The notes: generated from the letters alone by a model not told the origin. 64,000 nucleotides of DNA from Pyrus communis (GCF_963583255.1 NC_084808.1:7897501-7961500); one strand, 5' to 3'. Numbered from the stretch's first letter, positions 11,618 to 23,285 are shown. Numbers and translations: made by a program.

Positions 11618-11943
11618 GCTGCATGGTCAGAATATACAACCACTTTAGTGCCAAGTAAATATGAACGAAACTTATCTAAAGCAAACACAACAACAAAAAG
11701 TTCTTTTTCAGTGGTAGAGTAGTTTAATTGGGCATCATTGAAGGTACGGGAAGCAGAATAGATGACATGTGGTTGCTTGTTCTTCCTTTGGCCCAAAGCA
11801 GCCCCTATTGCATAATCGGATGCATCACACATTAGCTCAGAAGGTAAGCTCCAATCTGGTGGGATTATGATTGGTGTCGTGGTAAGCATCTCCTTGAGGT
11901 GCTTGAATGCCTTCTCACACTCCTCGTTGAACTCAAAAACCAC
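11618..11943 (-). pseudogene. RNase H, N-terminal part (element B)
   Basis: The minus-strand frame encodes ..[17 protein letters not shown] and ..[23 protein letters not shown].., ending in YSDHAA where solo LTR C intervenes. These are the RNase H catalytic Asp, Glu and Asp segments, so the catalytic residues are retained. It is separated from RT only by an in-frame TGA at 12001-12003. Confidence 0.85.
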
Positions 11944-12000
11944 TTCCTTTTGTAGGAGACGGCATAGGGGTTGGGCAATCTGGGAAAAATCCTTGATAAA

Positions 12001-12804
12001 TCACCTATAAAATCCTGCATGGCCAAGAAAAGAACGAATCACTCTCACTGAAGTAGGAGAGGGTAAGTAACGTACAAGATCTATTTTTGACTTATCAACT
12101 TCAATGCCTTTTTCAGAGATGATATGACCCAAAACTATGCCTTGTTTTACCATAAAATGACATTTTTCCCAATTTAAAAAAAGGTTAGTTTCCATGCATC
12201 TTTTCAAGATTAAAGTGAGATTATGCAAAGAATCATCAAATGAGTCCCCAAACACACTAAAATCGTCCATAAATACCTCAATAATTTTCTCAACATAATT
12301 CGAAAATATACTTACCTTGCATCTTTGAAAAGTGGCCGGTGCATTCAATAAACCAAATGGCATACGAGGATAAGCAAAAGTACCAAATGGACAAGTAAAT
12401 GTGGTCTTTTCTTGATCATCTAGAGCTATGACAATTTGATTATAACCCGAATAACCATCAAGAAAACAATAAAAAGAATGACCGGCTAACCTTTCAAGCA
12501 TTTGATCAATGAATAGCAAGGGGAAGTGATCCTTCCTTGTTGCGGCATTTAGCTTCCTATAATCAATGCAAACTCTCCAACCGGTTTGGATGCGTGTGGG
12601 CACAAGTTCATTCTCTTCATTCTTCACCACCGTGACTCCGAACTTCTTTGGAACTACTTGGACCGATGAAACCCAACAACTATCCGAGATAGGATAGATG
12701 ACACCACAATCAAGTAGTTTGATGATTTCCTTCTTCACGACTTCCATCATTGGAGGGTTAAGTTGGCGTTGTGCTTCCCTTGATGGTTTAGCTCCCTCTT
12801 CCAT
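12001..12804 (-). pseudogene. Reverse transcriptase domain (element B)
   Basis: A 267-codon minus-strand stretch covers nearly all of RT. It includes CIDYRKLNAATRKDHFPL (~79-96), the catalytic Asp in FLDGYSGYNQI (~114-124), MPFGLLNAPATFQR (~148-161) and the catalytic FMDD box (178-181), the Athila variant of [23 protein letters not shown] follows. It ends in [10 protein letters not shown] and TGA 12001-12003, where element A has an open codon. The upstream frame is continuous with 12811-13374 except for a TGA at 12811-12813. Catalytic residues are intact, but the stops make a full product impossible. Confidence 0.9.
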
Positions 12805-12810
12805 GAGTAT

Positions 12811-13374
12811 TCAGTGCATGCATGTGGTAGGGCTTATGCCCTTGATATCGGCCAAAGTCCACCCAATGGCCGTCTTGTGCACTTTGAGAACCCTCACCAA
12901 CTTCTCCTCTTCTTGTGCCGTGAGTGAAGAGGCCACTATGACGGGCAATGTCTCTTGTTCACCCAAGAAAACATACTTCAAGTGGTTTGGTAACGGTTTA
13001 AGCTCAAGGGTAGGTGGTTGTTCTATAGAAGGACGCAACTTGTTAGTTGAAATTGGAATTGACATTGGATTAGAAAACTTACCATGGACCCGTGGCAATG
13101 ACTCTAGGGCAGCCACCACCTCAATCACTTCATCATCAAAGGGCACAGCATGGTATTGTAGATTGGTGTCGTGGGGTGCCATGGGTTTTGCCATGTGATT
13201 CGTCAATTCTATGCCACTTGTAAGGACTGTTTCAAGTGCATCCTCATGCAATTGATCAAGATGTGCCTGCGCCAATGAATCAAAGATATCAATAGAGAAA
13301 CATGAATGGTCATCATTAGGAAATCTCATGCTTTCAGAAATATTAAAATCAATCACTTCCCCATCAAATTCCAT
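12811..13374 (-). pseudogene. Protease-RT linker and start of RT (element B)
   Basis: Minus-strand ORF with TLELKPLPNHLKYVFLGEQETLPVI, the segment just before RT in Athila pol, and an acidic linker before it. It ends ...IKGISPTTCMH at a TGA where the Athila consensus continues into ILMEEGAKPSREAQ. A frameshift near 13380-13405 separates it from the protease ORF. The KPLP-type motif also survives in the deleted element K. Confidence 0.82.
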
Positions 13375-13406
13375 CGTTAAAGTTCCTTTAACACATCAAT
13401 CTTAGT

Positions 13407-13994
13407 TCAGGTTGTCTTCATGAATGGCCTCCCAAGAAGGAGCGGCAAGGATGTGGAATGGGTGGTTTCTTCCAAGAAATCCGTCGGGAAGATCAAATTA
13501 TTCACCTGCACTAAGACATCTTCCAAAACTCCCTTTTGATAGGCGTTAGATCTATCGGCCAATTGAATAATCACACCATCATTTTTCAATTCACCAAGGT
13601 TCATGGATGCATAAATAGAGTATGGCATGACGTTAATTGAAGCTCCTAAGCCTAACATAGCATGTTCAAACTTAGTTTGGCCAATAATGCAAGGAATTGT
13701 AAAGCTATCTGGATCTTTGCACTTTGGTGGTAACTTTCTTTGTAAAATAGCGGAAACGTTTTCACTTACCCTAACCAACTCATCGGACCGTCCTGACAGC
13801 AGCCTACTATCTTTTGGTGTGAGGAGGTTCCTAGCTACTATTGTAGCTGTTGTGGCGTCCTGCATCACAGAGTCTTCACCTGAAAGAGGACCGTTAGAAG
13901 ATAAGAAAGAAGGGCGCCATACGTTACCTTGACGCGGCGCGCCCGTATCACTGCTAAGGCTCAATTCCAAGCTAAGGTTCGATGAGTTTGCCAT
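13407..13994 (-). pseudogene. Chimeric ORF: segment X fused in frame to Athila aspartic protease
   Basis: Residues 1 to ~74 (MANSSNLSLELSLS... to ..RSDELV) have no Athila character and belong to segment X. From about residue 75 the protein is Athila protease: LQRKLPPKCKDPDSFTIPC, then the active-site region at ~113-123 and LLLGRPFMKT near the end. The catalytic motif reads GLGASIN instead of DLGASIN. The codon at 13650-13652 is GGC on the minus strand, where GAC or GAT is expected, so the protease is dead. The reading frame runs uninterrupted across the X/B junction near 13775. This may be chance. No RNA evidence exists here. Confidence 0.7.
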
Positions 13995-14162
13995 TTTTCA
14001 AAAGTGTTCAAAGAGAAGGGATGGAGTTAAATTTCAAAGGGCCGGAGTCAATTTTCAAGAATGGGAAATCTTCAGAGTGTGTTTGTTGTGGTGATCGATA
14101 GCTCAATAAAAAAGCCAAGGCGACGCGTCCACCAATTCAAAAAGCCAGAATTTCCGGCGTAA

Positions 14163-14356
14163 TTTAGGCGACGCTTTCTCGGCTTTTCAGAAGGCGCGTT
14201 CAACTTTGTCAAAAGATTTCTTCTTTTCAGACAACACGTGGAGGCCATCATCGCAACTACACATCTTTAGCCGACAAGCGCAAAGTTCGGTGACGCTTTC
14301 TCAGCTTTTCAGAAGACGCGTGCAGCTTTGTCAAAAGGAGCCGCATCTGCACTACC
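14163..14356. repeat. Direct duplication, ~127-bp period
   Basis: The stretch with GACGCTTTCTCGGCTTTTCAG at ~14168 returns as GACGCTTTCTCAGCTTTTCAG at ~14293. Each copy is followed by an AAGACGCG/AAGGCGCG-like word, a CTTTGTCAAAAG stretch and then a CACGTG-type core. Confidence 0.6.
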
Positions 14357-14363
14357 ACGTGTC

Positions 14364-14451
14364 GTTCAGAAAGCGAAGGGGCGTCGTTCAGAAATCGAAG
14401 GGGCGCCTGCTCAGAAATCGAAGAGGCGTGTTCAGAGATCGAAGAGGCGCC
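14364..14451. repeat. Tandem repeat, four 21-23-bp units
   Basis: The units start at 14364, 14386, 14409 and 14430, with the consensus GTTCAGAAATCGAAGGGGCG. They differ by a few substitutions. Confidence 0.75.
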
Positions 14452-15384
14452 ATTATTTCAAAAAGCCGGATTTGCGGGATCAAAACGTTTGTCGACAAAG
14501 GTAAAAAGTACCACCACTTGATATTATCTCTATATATGTCGACCTTCGTCTTTTATGGCAGGGCAAACCTGAAGAAAATGCCCAACTCTCCCTCACCTCT
14601 GAGGGCGCACTCCCAGCAAAGCCTTTCGAAATACTCAATTCTTTCTTCTTCCCCAAAGATGATACCAGATGCCTGGAGTACATATGACCCAGGAGGAAGC
14701 AGCACAACAAATACATGTGCTGATTCATTCACCGCTTCTTCAAAAGCAAAGGTATCTCATATCATCAAGGTCAAAAGCAAAAGTATCTCATATCATGCTC
14801 TTTCCCTGTCTTTTTCTTTGTCCTTGTTCTTACTCGCATGGCAAAGTAAAAGAAGCAATCAGCCGGCACTTGGAGTCAGTCTTCCGATCTGGAGCCAACT
14901 GCCTGGAATCTATTCCTGATTGCTTACCTAGCGTTGCTCTCGAGTAGTCATCTTCAACGGTTGATACACTTCCGGAGAAGGGACCACTTCTGCAAAGGGG
15001 AACGAGTAAGGCAAGTGAAAATGATACATTGAAGCATGTGGAGACAAACATAGGCTGAGTTATCCTCCAACCCTTTTCAATACGAATTGGAAAGATTGAA
15101 CAAAGAAACAGACCAAAGGAGTAAGCTCAGACCTTCGGGGGAGACCAAAAGAATCCTGCTGCCCAGTTCAAGAGTAGCACAAAGGAAAATCAACGATGGG
15201 AGGAGCCCCTGTGGAATCAACAACATCAAGCCTCAATGAAATCAACAAGGAGAAGATGGAATTTACATTCCACAACCAGATTTGCGTCTCTAAACTCTTC
15301 TCTTTGTTATTTACATTCTGCCATGTTTAGTATGTTTAAATGCTTTTTGTGTGTTTACTTATGCTTTGTATGATTTTAAGCTTA

Positions 15385-15420
15385 AAACATTGAGGACAAT
15401 GTTTGATTTAAGTGTGAGGG
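15385..15420 (+). promoter_or_regulatory. Hairpin plus internal polypurine-like tract, element D
   Basis: Perfect 8-bp stem AAACATTG/CAATGTTT with loop AGGA, then AAGTGTGAGGG. The G run is interrupted by an A, unlike A, B and K. Confidence 0.55.
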
Positions 15421-16318
15421 TAACTAATGTTGTTAATGCAAATTCGTGGGATTTTATCGCCCATAACTTTAAAGGTTGTTCCTTACTGTTTTAAGGTGTT
15501 TTTAAGATGTTTTAGAGTGTTTTAGTATGTTTTGTTTTTATAAATCCGAAAATCACATAAAAATTTGAAAAACATGTTTTGAAAAACCTAAAAAGAGTGT
15601 TTTGAGTCGATTTTGTGTGTTTGTGTCTTAGGGTACCTTCCAACACAATGATGAGGATTTGGTTTGTAATTGCATGACTGTTAAAGAGAATTATAAACAT
15701 GGATGAAAGTTTGATTTACTCTTGGTATATGTTTGGTTATGGTTATAATGTATGACTTCACATGCAATCATAAAAGAAAAATTCGTTTTTGTAACATGTT
15801 TGAAGGAAGGAACTCAAACAAACGCTACAACCCTGTGAGACTCGAGCCATTACTTTCTTTGGAGAGTTATTTTCTGTGATTCTTTGTTTTCTAAAGTTGT
15901 TGCATGATCTCATTATTCCTTGCTTGGTTGCTACTTAGAATGCAATTGTATCATGATAGAACTAAATGCTAGAACTTATATCCGTTTCATTCAAAGCATG
16001 ATATTGATTGCATAACATATATCAAGATGAAGTTGTGTAGTTGCCACCATAGCCAAATAGCCTTACTTCCCATATTTCGTATATATTGTAAGTCTTAACC
16101 CCGTTGAGCCTCGTTTAACCTATTTTCTTTGCTAACCACATCAACCCTTACCTAGCCTAGATTAGGACCATCCGTACCCTTGTTCTTAAAAGATAGTGAG
16201 CATGACTTAAATGAATTCCTTTTGAGTTACATTATGCAAGAAAATGAGTGTGGGGGAGTAAAAGTTTGTTCTTACGTTTATATGTATGTTTTGAGATTTA
16301 AAAGAAAAAGAAGAAAAG

Positions 16319-16364
<46 letters not shown>
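16319..16364. repeat. Poly(A) run, 46 bp
   Basis: 46 consecutive A inside D's tail, where A, H and K have a shorter, mixed A-rich stretch. Length may be affected by sequencing error. Confidence 0.8.
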
Positions 16365-16366
<2 letters not shown>

Positions 16367-17594
16367 AGTGAAAATAAGTAAGAATGATCTCACGAGCGTT
16401 GATGGTTGAAGAAAGGGTCCAAAAAGTTGAATATGGCCCTAAGTTTTGTGTGATTTTCCCTTGGGTGTTCAAAGTTGACTTCTGCGTTCTTAAGGGAATT
16501 CTAAGTGCCTAATTCAATACTTTGCTCACTATTGCTTTAAGAATGTTTGTTTATCCTTCACCTTTCATTGTTAGCCAATACCCTAGCCCCGTTACTACCC
16601 TTTGACTTCTATATTGAGTGTTATGTATTTCAATTGTGGAGTTTGAACTTGGTATGAGCTTATGGTGTCACTGGTTCTCGCGTCTAAGTAGTAGCATTCC
16701 ATTCATGAGATCATATCTAAACATGCTTATTAACTCCAGAAAATGCTTTCCTTATTATAACATATGTGAGTGTTCGTCTACATGTTTACATCAATCTTCT
16801 CACATATACCTAGTGTAGGGTGTGTAGTCAGAAAATCTGTGTGAAAAACGAGAGTACATCTAGTAAGAAATTGAGGGAATTCTCTAAAGGCATGTTACTA
16901 CATTTGAAATGTGTTTTAATTGCTTAATTGTGAACTAGTATGTGGTGACTATGATTAAGAATGTACTTAAGTGTAAAGATGGCTCAAATCTGTGAGAATA
17001 ATGATTTTTAACTTGTCATGTGCATTGGAAGTCCCTGATACGATTGTTGGAAGGTGTAGGTTGTGTTTTGTTCTTTTTGTTTTGTTTTTCTGTTTTGCTC
17101 GAGGACTAGCAAAAGCTAAGTGTGGGGGTATTTGATAGGAGCATATTTATGCGACTTAAATGGCTTGTTCTCGTACATTTACGTTATGTTTCTTTAGTTA
17201 TTTTGGTACTTTAAGCTATTTTCGTGTGTTTGTAGGTCCAAAGGGCTAAAGGAGCAAAAAGATGCATTTTGGAGACTTTTGGAGCACTTTTGGGCTAAGG
17301 ACGGATAGCTTATGCTTGAAGCCAAAGTGTTGGACGAAATTGAAGACCTAATTGGAGCCAAAGTGTTGGAACCTTGTTCTCTTTAGTTTTAGGACATTTA
17401 AACCTTTCCTAATCCCAATCATGCCATGCATAACACACATCCATTCTAACACATTGTCATTGCACATGCATTTCCTTCATTAGTTAACCCACATGCACTT
17501 ATCACTTATCATCACCACATATCATATCACTTAACCACTTATCATATCATAACCACATATCATATCACTTATCACTTATCACTTAACATATCAT

Positions 17595-17777
17595 CCACCT
17601 ACTTCACCTACAACATCCACCTACTTCACCTACAACATCCACTTCACCTACAACATCCACTTCACCTACAACATCCACCTACTTCACCTACAACATCCAC
17701 CTACTTCACCTACAACATCCACTTCACCTACAACATCCACCTACTTCACCTACAACATCCACCTACTTCACCTACAA
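17595..17777. repeat. Minisatellite, nine 18/22-bp units
   Basis: Units CCACCTACTTCACCTACAACAT (22 bp) alternate with an 18-bp form lacking four bases. The counterpart in LTR O has seven units. It sits in U3, just upstream of the TATA-like box, and follows ATCACTTATC-type simple repeats (17500-17585). Confidence 0.9.
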
Positions 17778-17809
17778 ATGACATAGCCATATGTTCCCTC
17801 CACTACTCC

Positions 17810-17817
17810 TATAAATA
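17810..17817 (+). promoter_or_regulatory. TATA-like box in LTR D
   Basis: TATAAATA immediately downstream of the minisatellite. The identical context is in LTR O at 60609-60616. Confidence 0.6.
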
Positions 17818-19820
17818 CCCTTGCATTCATTCATTCATGGAACATCTCATTTTCATACACAACACATTACAAACACATTCTCCCTTCCCTAGCCGTGAGC
17901 TTCCCATCTCTCCCCTTATAATCCAAACACCATTTTTCCATTCCACACTTCCATCCCCCAAACCAATTATCCCTAGACCTTATGCTATTGTGCCGCAACA
18001 AAGAAGGAGAAAGAAGAGAGGAGAAGCCTTGGACGTTTTGGCTATTCAAGCTTGGATTGTTGGAGCGTTTCTAGGTGTATTCAATCTTTGTTTTCAATGT
18101 TTAATTTATATTCTCTTTGTTTTGTTGTAAACATGAGGAGCTAAACTTGTTTTAGCTAGGGGAGACTTTGAAACCATGATTATATTTGCAATATGAATTG
18201 ATTAATTCCAGTTGTGATTTCATAAATTGTGAATGCAATTTACTTAACCGTTTGATGGATAACTTATTCTTGTTTGTTGATTAAGGGTGCACACTTAGTT
18301 TGCATGCATGAATTTGGGGCTAGAATATAAGGGAGTTTCACATAATCGTTACAAACTTATATTCACAAGTAGTTAAGGTTGTTTTCACAATCATGTTAAG
18401 TAAATTCCTAGCATGAGTATCATGATGTCATAGTTACAAGTGCTTTGTCAATACTTATGATTTTCATAGAACGTAATGATCTTTGATTGTATCTCTATTA
18501 TGATGTCATGTAGGGGACTTTTGAAGAATGCTTTGGGTTGTCGTATGATGTCATCCAATCCAATAACTTAAGGAAAATCTGAGGGTTAATTAGTGATGTC
18601 ACGGTTAATCTAGGGTGTTGAGGTTCATGGTTTATCGAAAAGCAACTGGAAATCAATTTGTATGCAAGTGTGTCATGTGTGGAGAAGGACCCTCTAGCTA
18701 GCTAATCACCCATCCATATCCCCAAATTCGTCCAAAGTTTACTTAAGTCTTTTAGTTACTTGTTTTTCTTTTAAATTCGTCAAAAACCTAATCCCCTTTA
18801 TTTAGTTGTGTCAAATCTGTCCTAATTGTGAGTTTGAGTGTTTTTGAGTCAAAACCAATTCTATTTTCGTCCAAGTCAAGTCCTAGAGTCTAAATTGAGT
18901 CTTTTTTATTGTTTTGAGTTGTTTTGAGTCTTTTAAGTTTGTTTTGAGTCATACAAGTTTAGTTAAGAGTCTTTTGATTTTGTTTACGTGTTTTGAAGTA
19001 TATTTTTACATCTTTGAGTCAGTTTTCATTAGATTAGCAATCCCTCCTAATCCCCGGCCAAGAACGATCCCTACTTATAACTATACTACAATTGTCAAAC
19101 GAGGGTTTAATTTGTGCGCGTATAAATCTCGCATCAATTGTTTATAAGCAACCTCCACTACTTGTGAATATAAGTTCGTAACTATTAGGTGAAACTCACT
19201 TATATTCTAGTGTCATATTCATGCATGAAATTAAGCGTGCACTCTCAATAAACATACATAAATAAGTTATCAATCAAACGGTTAAACAAATTGAATCCAC
19301 AACTTATGAAACGCAATTAGAAGTAATCAAATCAAAATGCAAGCATAAACATATATTTCGAATCACCCCCTAGCTAAAGGGGGGTTTAGTTTCTTATAAC
19401 TTTGAAATCAAAGAAACACCTAAACATTCCAACAACTCAAACTTGAATTGTATGAACGTTTAGGCACTCTTCTCTTCCATTCCTCATACGTACAAAACAA
19501 AGAGAATTGAATTTAAACATTGAAATCAAAGAAACACCTAAACATTCCAACAACTCAAACTTGAATTGTATGAACGTTTAGGCACTCTTCTCTTCCTCGT
19601 TGTTGTAGCACAAGGTCTAAGGATAGTTTGATGGTATGAATGGTTTGGGGAGTGGTGAAAATGGAAGGATGGTGTTTGGATTGTAAGGGAGACTCACGGC
19701 ACAAAGGGGGAAGTGTTTGTGGTATGTACAATGGAATGGAAGTGTTTGTGACTGAAATGTGTATGGAAGAGTGTATTGTGTTGTCAATGGAATCAATGAA
19801 TTGTGGCTGCAATGGATGCT

Positions 19821-19828
19821 TATTTATA
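19821..19828 (-). promoter_or_regulatory. TATA-like box in LTR E
   Basis: TATAAATA on the minus strand in a CACCTATAAATAAGC context, the same as LTR G (23278-23285). Confidence 0.5.
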
Positions 19829-20158
19829 GGTGAAATGGGGGGAACATGACAGCTAGGAACTTGGTGGAAATCTGGAATGGTGATGGGAGATGCATGTGGC
19901 TGATTTATGCATGTGATTAAAGGGTGGAAATGCATGTGCAATGAATATGTGGCTGCATGTACAAGGGGACAATCTGGAAATGAAGGTGAATGTGCTGATT
20001 TGTGGTGCAATGATGAAAGGCAAAGTGCATGTGCAGAAATGATAAAGGGGGAAATGCATGTGGCTGCAATGGTAAAGGATGGGAGTGCATGTGCAATGTT
20101 TTAATGAATTGGGAAAGCATGTGCAAAAGGGGAATGCATGTGGCTGCAAGGTGTGAAT

Positions 20159-20427
20159 GATTATGAGTATGATAAGTGATAAGTGTATGGTTATGATAAG
20201 TGATAAATGGTTATGATAAGTGATATGATATGTGGTGATGATAAGTGATAAGTGGTGATGATAAGTGATATGATATGTGGTGATGATAAGTGTATGATAT
20301 GTGGTGATGATAAGTGTATGATATGTGGTTATGATAAGTGATAAGTGTATGGTTATGATGAGTGATAAGTGATAAGTGTATGATAAGTGATAAGTGATAA
20401 ATGTATGATATGTGGTGATGATAAGTA
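20159..20427. repeat. Simple-repeat array of ATAAGTG/ATAAGTGT words in U3 of LTR E
   Basis: Irregular tandem repetition of GATAAGTGATAAGTG and GGTGATGATAAGTG words. It corresponds in place to shorter arrays in G (22553-22660), D (17500-17585) and O (60310-60425). Confidence 0.75.
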
Positions 20428-20793
20428 ATGGGAAAGCATGTGGATTAGGTTGTGAAAGCATGTGAATGCATGTGTTGATGAATGGGATTGTGGAGATGCA
20501 CGGCATAAGGGAATTGGAAAGGTTTAAATGTCCTAAAACTAAAGGGAACAAGGTTCCAACACTTTGGTCTTCAATTAGGTCTTCAATTTCGTCCAACACT
20601 TTGGCTCCAAGCATAAGCTATCCATCCTTAGCCCAAAAGTGCTCCAAAAGTCTCCAAAATGCATCTTTTTGCTCCTTTAGCCCTTTGGACCTACAAACAC
20701 ACGAAAATAGCTTAAAGTACTAAAATAACTAAAGAAACATAACGTAAATGCACGAGAACAAGCCATTTAAGTCGCATGAATATGCTCCTATCA

Positions 20794-21380
20794 AAGGGCA
20801 AACTTCTTTCATTCTTTCTTTCGTTGCTTCCCACTAAGTGTTAGAGGGGTGTCATTCTGCGTGTTGTGGCTCCCTTCGCTCCCCATGTTGGAGAAGGGTG
20901 CCTGGTTGAAAGAAAGTGTAAGAATGGTGGAAACCAGCTTGATAAAGTTGGAGAGAGTAGGAATAAGTGCGATTCCTACAGACAATGCCAAATGTTGATG
21001 CACAAAATCAGCGAAGACTTTGGTACAACAGAAAGTGTCAAGTTTATGACTTTCACTAGATTACTCTGGTCATTAGTGTGGATAAGTATGTAAATGGATA
21101 GAGACAAGGAAGCAAACAACACAAGATGTATCGTGGTTCACCCAAGTTAGGCTACGTCCACACTGGTGTCGATTTCGTTTCACTAAGTAAATGTGTGGAT
21201 TACAATGGACAAGCAAGGGAGCTCTCTGTGTGCTGCCCTCTGTGCTTCCCTTTGTTATATGTCATCCTCCTCTAGTGAGTGCGAGGGAGCCCTTTTATAG
21301 AATAAGGGTTTCCTCCCCTCTTACATGAATCATGGGCTAAGTAATGAAGCCCAAATAATGAGGCCCACTATATGGTACAA
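20794..21380. other. Unclassified fragment, probably from another LTR
   Basis: No ORF or similarity to other parts of the window. A stretch such as CGTGGTTCACCCAAGTTAGG with a GC-richer context is reminiscent of LTR ends of other plant retroelements (from memory). Neither edge shows a recognisable target duplication. Confidence 0.4.
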
Positions 21381-22552
21381 CAGATTGCATAACATACAAT
21401 AAGATGAAGTTGTTTAGTTAAACTAAAGCCAAAAAGCCTAACCCTTTTGCATATGTATTGTAGGATTAACCCTTTTGAGCCTTATCTAGCCTATTTTTTT
21501 GTTAACCACATTATCCGCACCTAGCCTAGTGATAGGAGCATATTTAGGCGACTTGGCTAGCTTATTCTTGTGCATTTGTGCTATTATTTCTTAGTTAATG
21601 TTGCATTTCAACTCATTTTCGTGTGTTTGTAGGTCCTAGTGTTAAAGTACCAAGAAAGTGCATTTTGGTGCATTTTGGAGCAATTTTGGACACTATGTGG
21701 ATAGCTTGCATATGGGCCAACATGGATGGACGAATTTGGAGTTCAAGAGGCTAGAAATATGATGAGAAGAGGAAGGAACTAAGCTCAAGACAAAGTAGAT
21801 AAGGAAGTAGCTCAAAAGAGGAAACCCTATCCAAAACCTTATCTCAAACCTTATCCAACATTATCCAAAAAATTATCCAAAACCTTATCTCATCTTATCC
21901 TATCCTTATCATGTCTTAATCCTAGTTGCAAGGGGACCTAAATAGATATTTCTAGAACCTATTTCTAGAAGCATTCTCTTCTAGAAGCCCCAAATCAGCC
22001 ATAAAGCTCATTCTTTCTAGAAACCCTACAAAGGTGGCGCCTAATCCATTCTAGAAGGCCTTGCCTTGCCTTGCAAGCCATTCCACCCTTTCCTCCATGT
22101 GTACCGCACCTTTCTAGGCCCTATCCCTTTTGGATTCTGATTTCTAGGGCCTCATTCCTTATGGATTTGGGTTACACAAATCCTTGCATGAAACTAAGTG
22201 GGCCAAACTGATAGGAGCATATTCATGCGACTTAAATGGCTTGTTCTCGTGCATTTACGTTATGTTTCTTTAGTTATTTTAGTACTTTAAGCTATTTTCG
22301 TGTGTTTGTAGGTCCAAAGGGCTAAAGGAGCAAAAAGATGCATTTTGGAGACTTTTGGAGCACTTTTGGGCTAAGGATGGATAGCTTATGCTTGGAGCCA
22401 AAGTGTTGGACGAAATTGAAGACCTAATTGAAGACCAAAGTGTTAGAACCTTGCTCCCTTTAGTTTTAGGACATTTAAACCTTTCCTTTATCCTTAGCCG
22501 TGCATAACATTCCAACATTCCAATCCTTCATTTCAGCCACACTCCCACATAT

Positions 22553-22660
22553 CATTACTTATCATCACCACTTATCACTTATCATAATCACATATCATAC
22601 ACTTATCATCACCACATATCATACACTTATCATATCCATACACTTATCACTTATCTCTCC
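22553..22660. repeat. Simple-repeat array in U3 of LTR G
   Basis: Repeated CACTTATCATCACCAC / CATATCATACACTTATC words, the complement-strand equivalent of the array in LTR E. Confidence 0.7.
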
Positions 22661-23277
22661 CATTTCAGATTGCATTCCCTTGCATTCCAACCAAAACCAT
22701 GCACAGGCACTTGTTCCTCCATTAAATCAGCCACATGCATTCATCATCACAACCTAGCTGTCATTCCACTTTAACCCACATGCATTTCCACCCACATGCT
22801 CTCCCATTTCAGATTGCATTCCCTTGCATTCCAACCAAAACCATGCACATGCACTTGTTCCTCCATTAAATCAGCCACATGCATTCATCATCACAACCTA
22901 GCTGTCATTCCACTTTAACCCACATGCATTTCCACCCACATGCTCTCCCATTTCAGATTGCATTCCCATTCACACATAAACAACACCCAATCTGCCCAAA
23001 AGTCGTGCATCACACATGCATTTCCAGCTCCCCCCTTTGTGCATTCCCATCCCATTCCACATGCATTCATTTCATCATTGCAACCACAAATCAGCCACAT
23101 GCACCCATCACCCAACACTCCCCTTTGCCATGCACATTCACCTTCATTTCCAGATTGTCCCCTTGCACATGCAGCCACATATTCATTGCACATGCATTTC
23201 CAACCCACATGCATCCTTTAATCATTCAAACATGCAGCCACATTCCCTCCTAGTTGTCATGTTCCCCCCATTTCACC

Positions 23278-23285
23278 TATAAATA
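23278..23285 (+). promoter_or_regulatory. TATA-like box in solo LTR G
   Basis: TATAAATA in a CACCTATAAATAAGC context, the same as E and P. Confidence 0.5.

Larger units (their letters stand above)
6187..13775 (-). mobile_element. Decayed Athila-type element B (no LTR of its own in place)
   Basis: Read on the minus strand from 13775: protease, RT, RNase H (interrupted by solo LTR C), integrase, then the non-coding tail. The tail is cut at 6187 by the end of element A, in the stretch homologous to 'gaaatccctgag' of other tails. The upstream end runs into unrelated segment X near 13775. Pol is broken by at least two in-frame stops, two frameshifts, a 40-bp deletion and a protease active-site substitution. 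B is therefore older than A and C and is inactive. Confidence 0.88.
13776..15270 (-). mobile_element. Unclassified repeat fragment X between elements B and D
   Basis: X shares no sequence with the Athila tails or LTRs on either side. On the minus strand it ends with an ORF start (ATG at 13992-13994) that fuses to B's protease. It carries a ~127-bp direct duplication (14163-14356) and four 21-23-bp tandem units (14364-14451). It resembles ORF-bearing large non-autonomous LTR elements of Rosaceae, a memory-based guess. No LTR pair or target duplication could be identified, so it might belong to B, to D, or be an independent truncated insertion. Confidence 0.45.
15271..19136 (+). mobile_element. 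3' part of Athila-type element D
   Basis: Starts within the non-coding tail (CAGATTTGCGT.. matches K at ~40760). It continues through all three G-rich tracts (15411, ~16247, 17118) to the PPT and the 3' LTR. No pol is left. Its right end lies against a minus-strand LTR (E) that starts in mid-sequence, which suggests D inserted into E. The left end is replaced by segment X. Confidence 0.8.
17133..19136 (+). mobile_element. 3' LTR of element D
   Basis: TGATAGGAGCATATTTATGC at the left directly follows the PPT (AAGTGTGGGGGTATT). The right end is ..ATCTCGCATCA. It closely matches LTR O (59944 onward), including the promoter, leader block and minisatellite. A TATA-like box lies at 17810-17817. 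A putative splice-donor-like TTTCTAG/GTGTAT lies at 18068-18080. Confidence 0.92.
19137..20793 (-). mobile_element. Broken Athila-type LTR E
   Basis: Minus-strand LTR whose start, TGATAGGAGCATATTCATGC, is at the right end (20793). It is cut at 19137 in mid-LTR by the end of element D, in the stretch homologous to ..GGAGGTTGCTTATAAACAAT in LTR G (near 23985). The 3' part of E is not found. It carries a local duplication (19380-19460 versus 19520-19590) and a TATA-like box at 19821-19828. Confidence 0.85.

Noticed and set aside
14206..14919. 237-codon plus-strand ORF in segment X
   Set aside because: Crosses two tandem-repeat blocks, low-complexity Ser/Lys/Arg composition and no domain. The better-supported frame of X is on the minus strand.
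17837..18130. 97-codon ORF, nearly repeated at 60620-60928, 37622-37906 and 43249-43506, with a hydrophobic C-terminus
   Set aside because: It lies in the promoter/leader part of the LTRs. The similarity follows from LTR identity, and other LTRs of the family break the frame. No sign of coding selection.
19555..20614. Long minus-strand ORFs (151 and 253 codons) rich in His, Thr, Tyr and Leu
   Set aside because: They are read from ATAAGTG simple repeats and GTGCATG-rich U3 of LTR E. Low complexity without recognisable domains.
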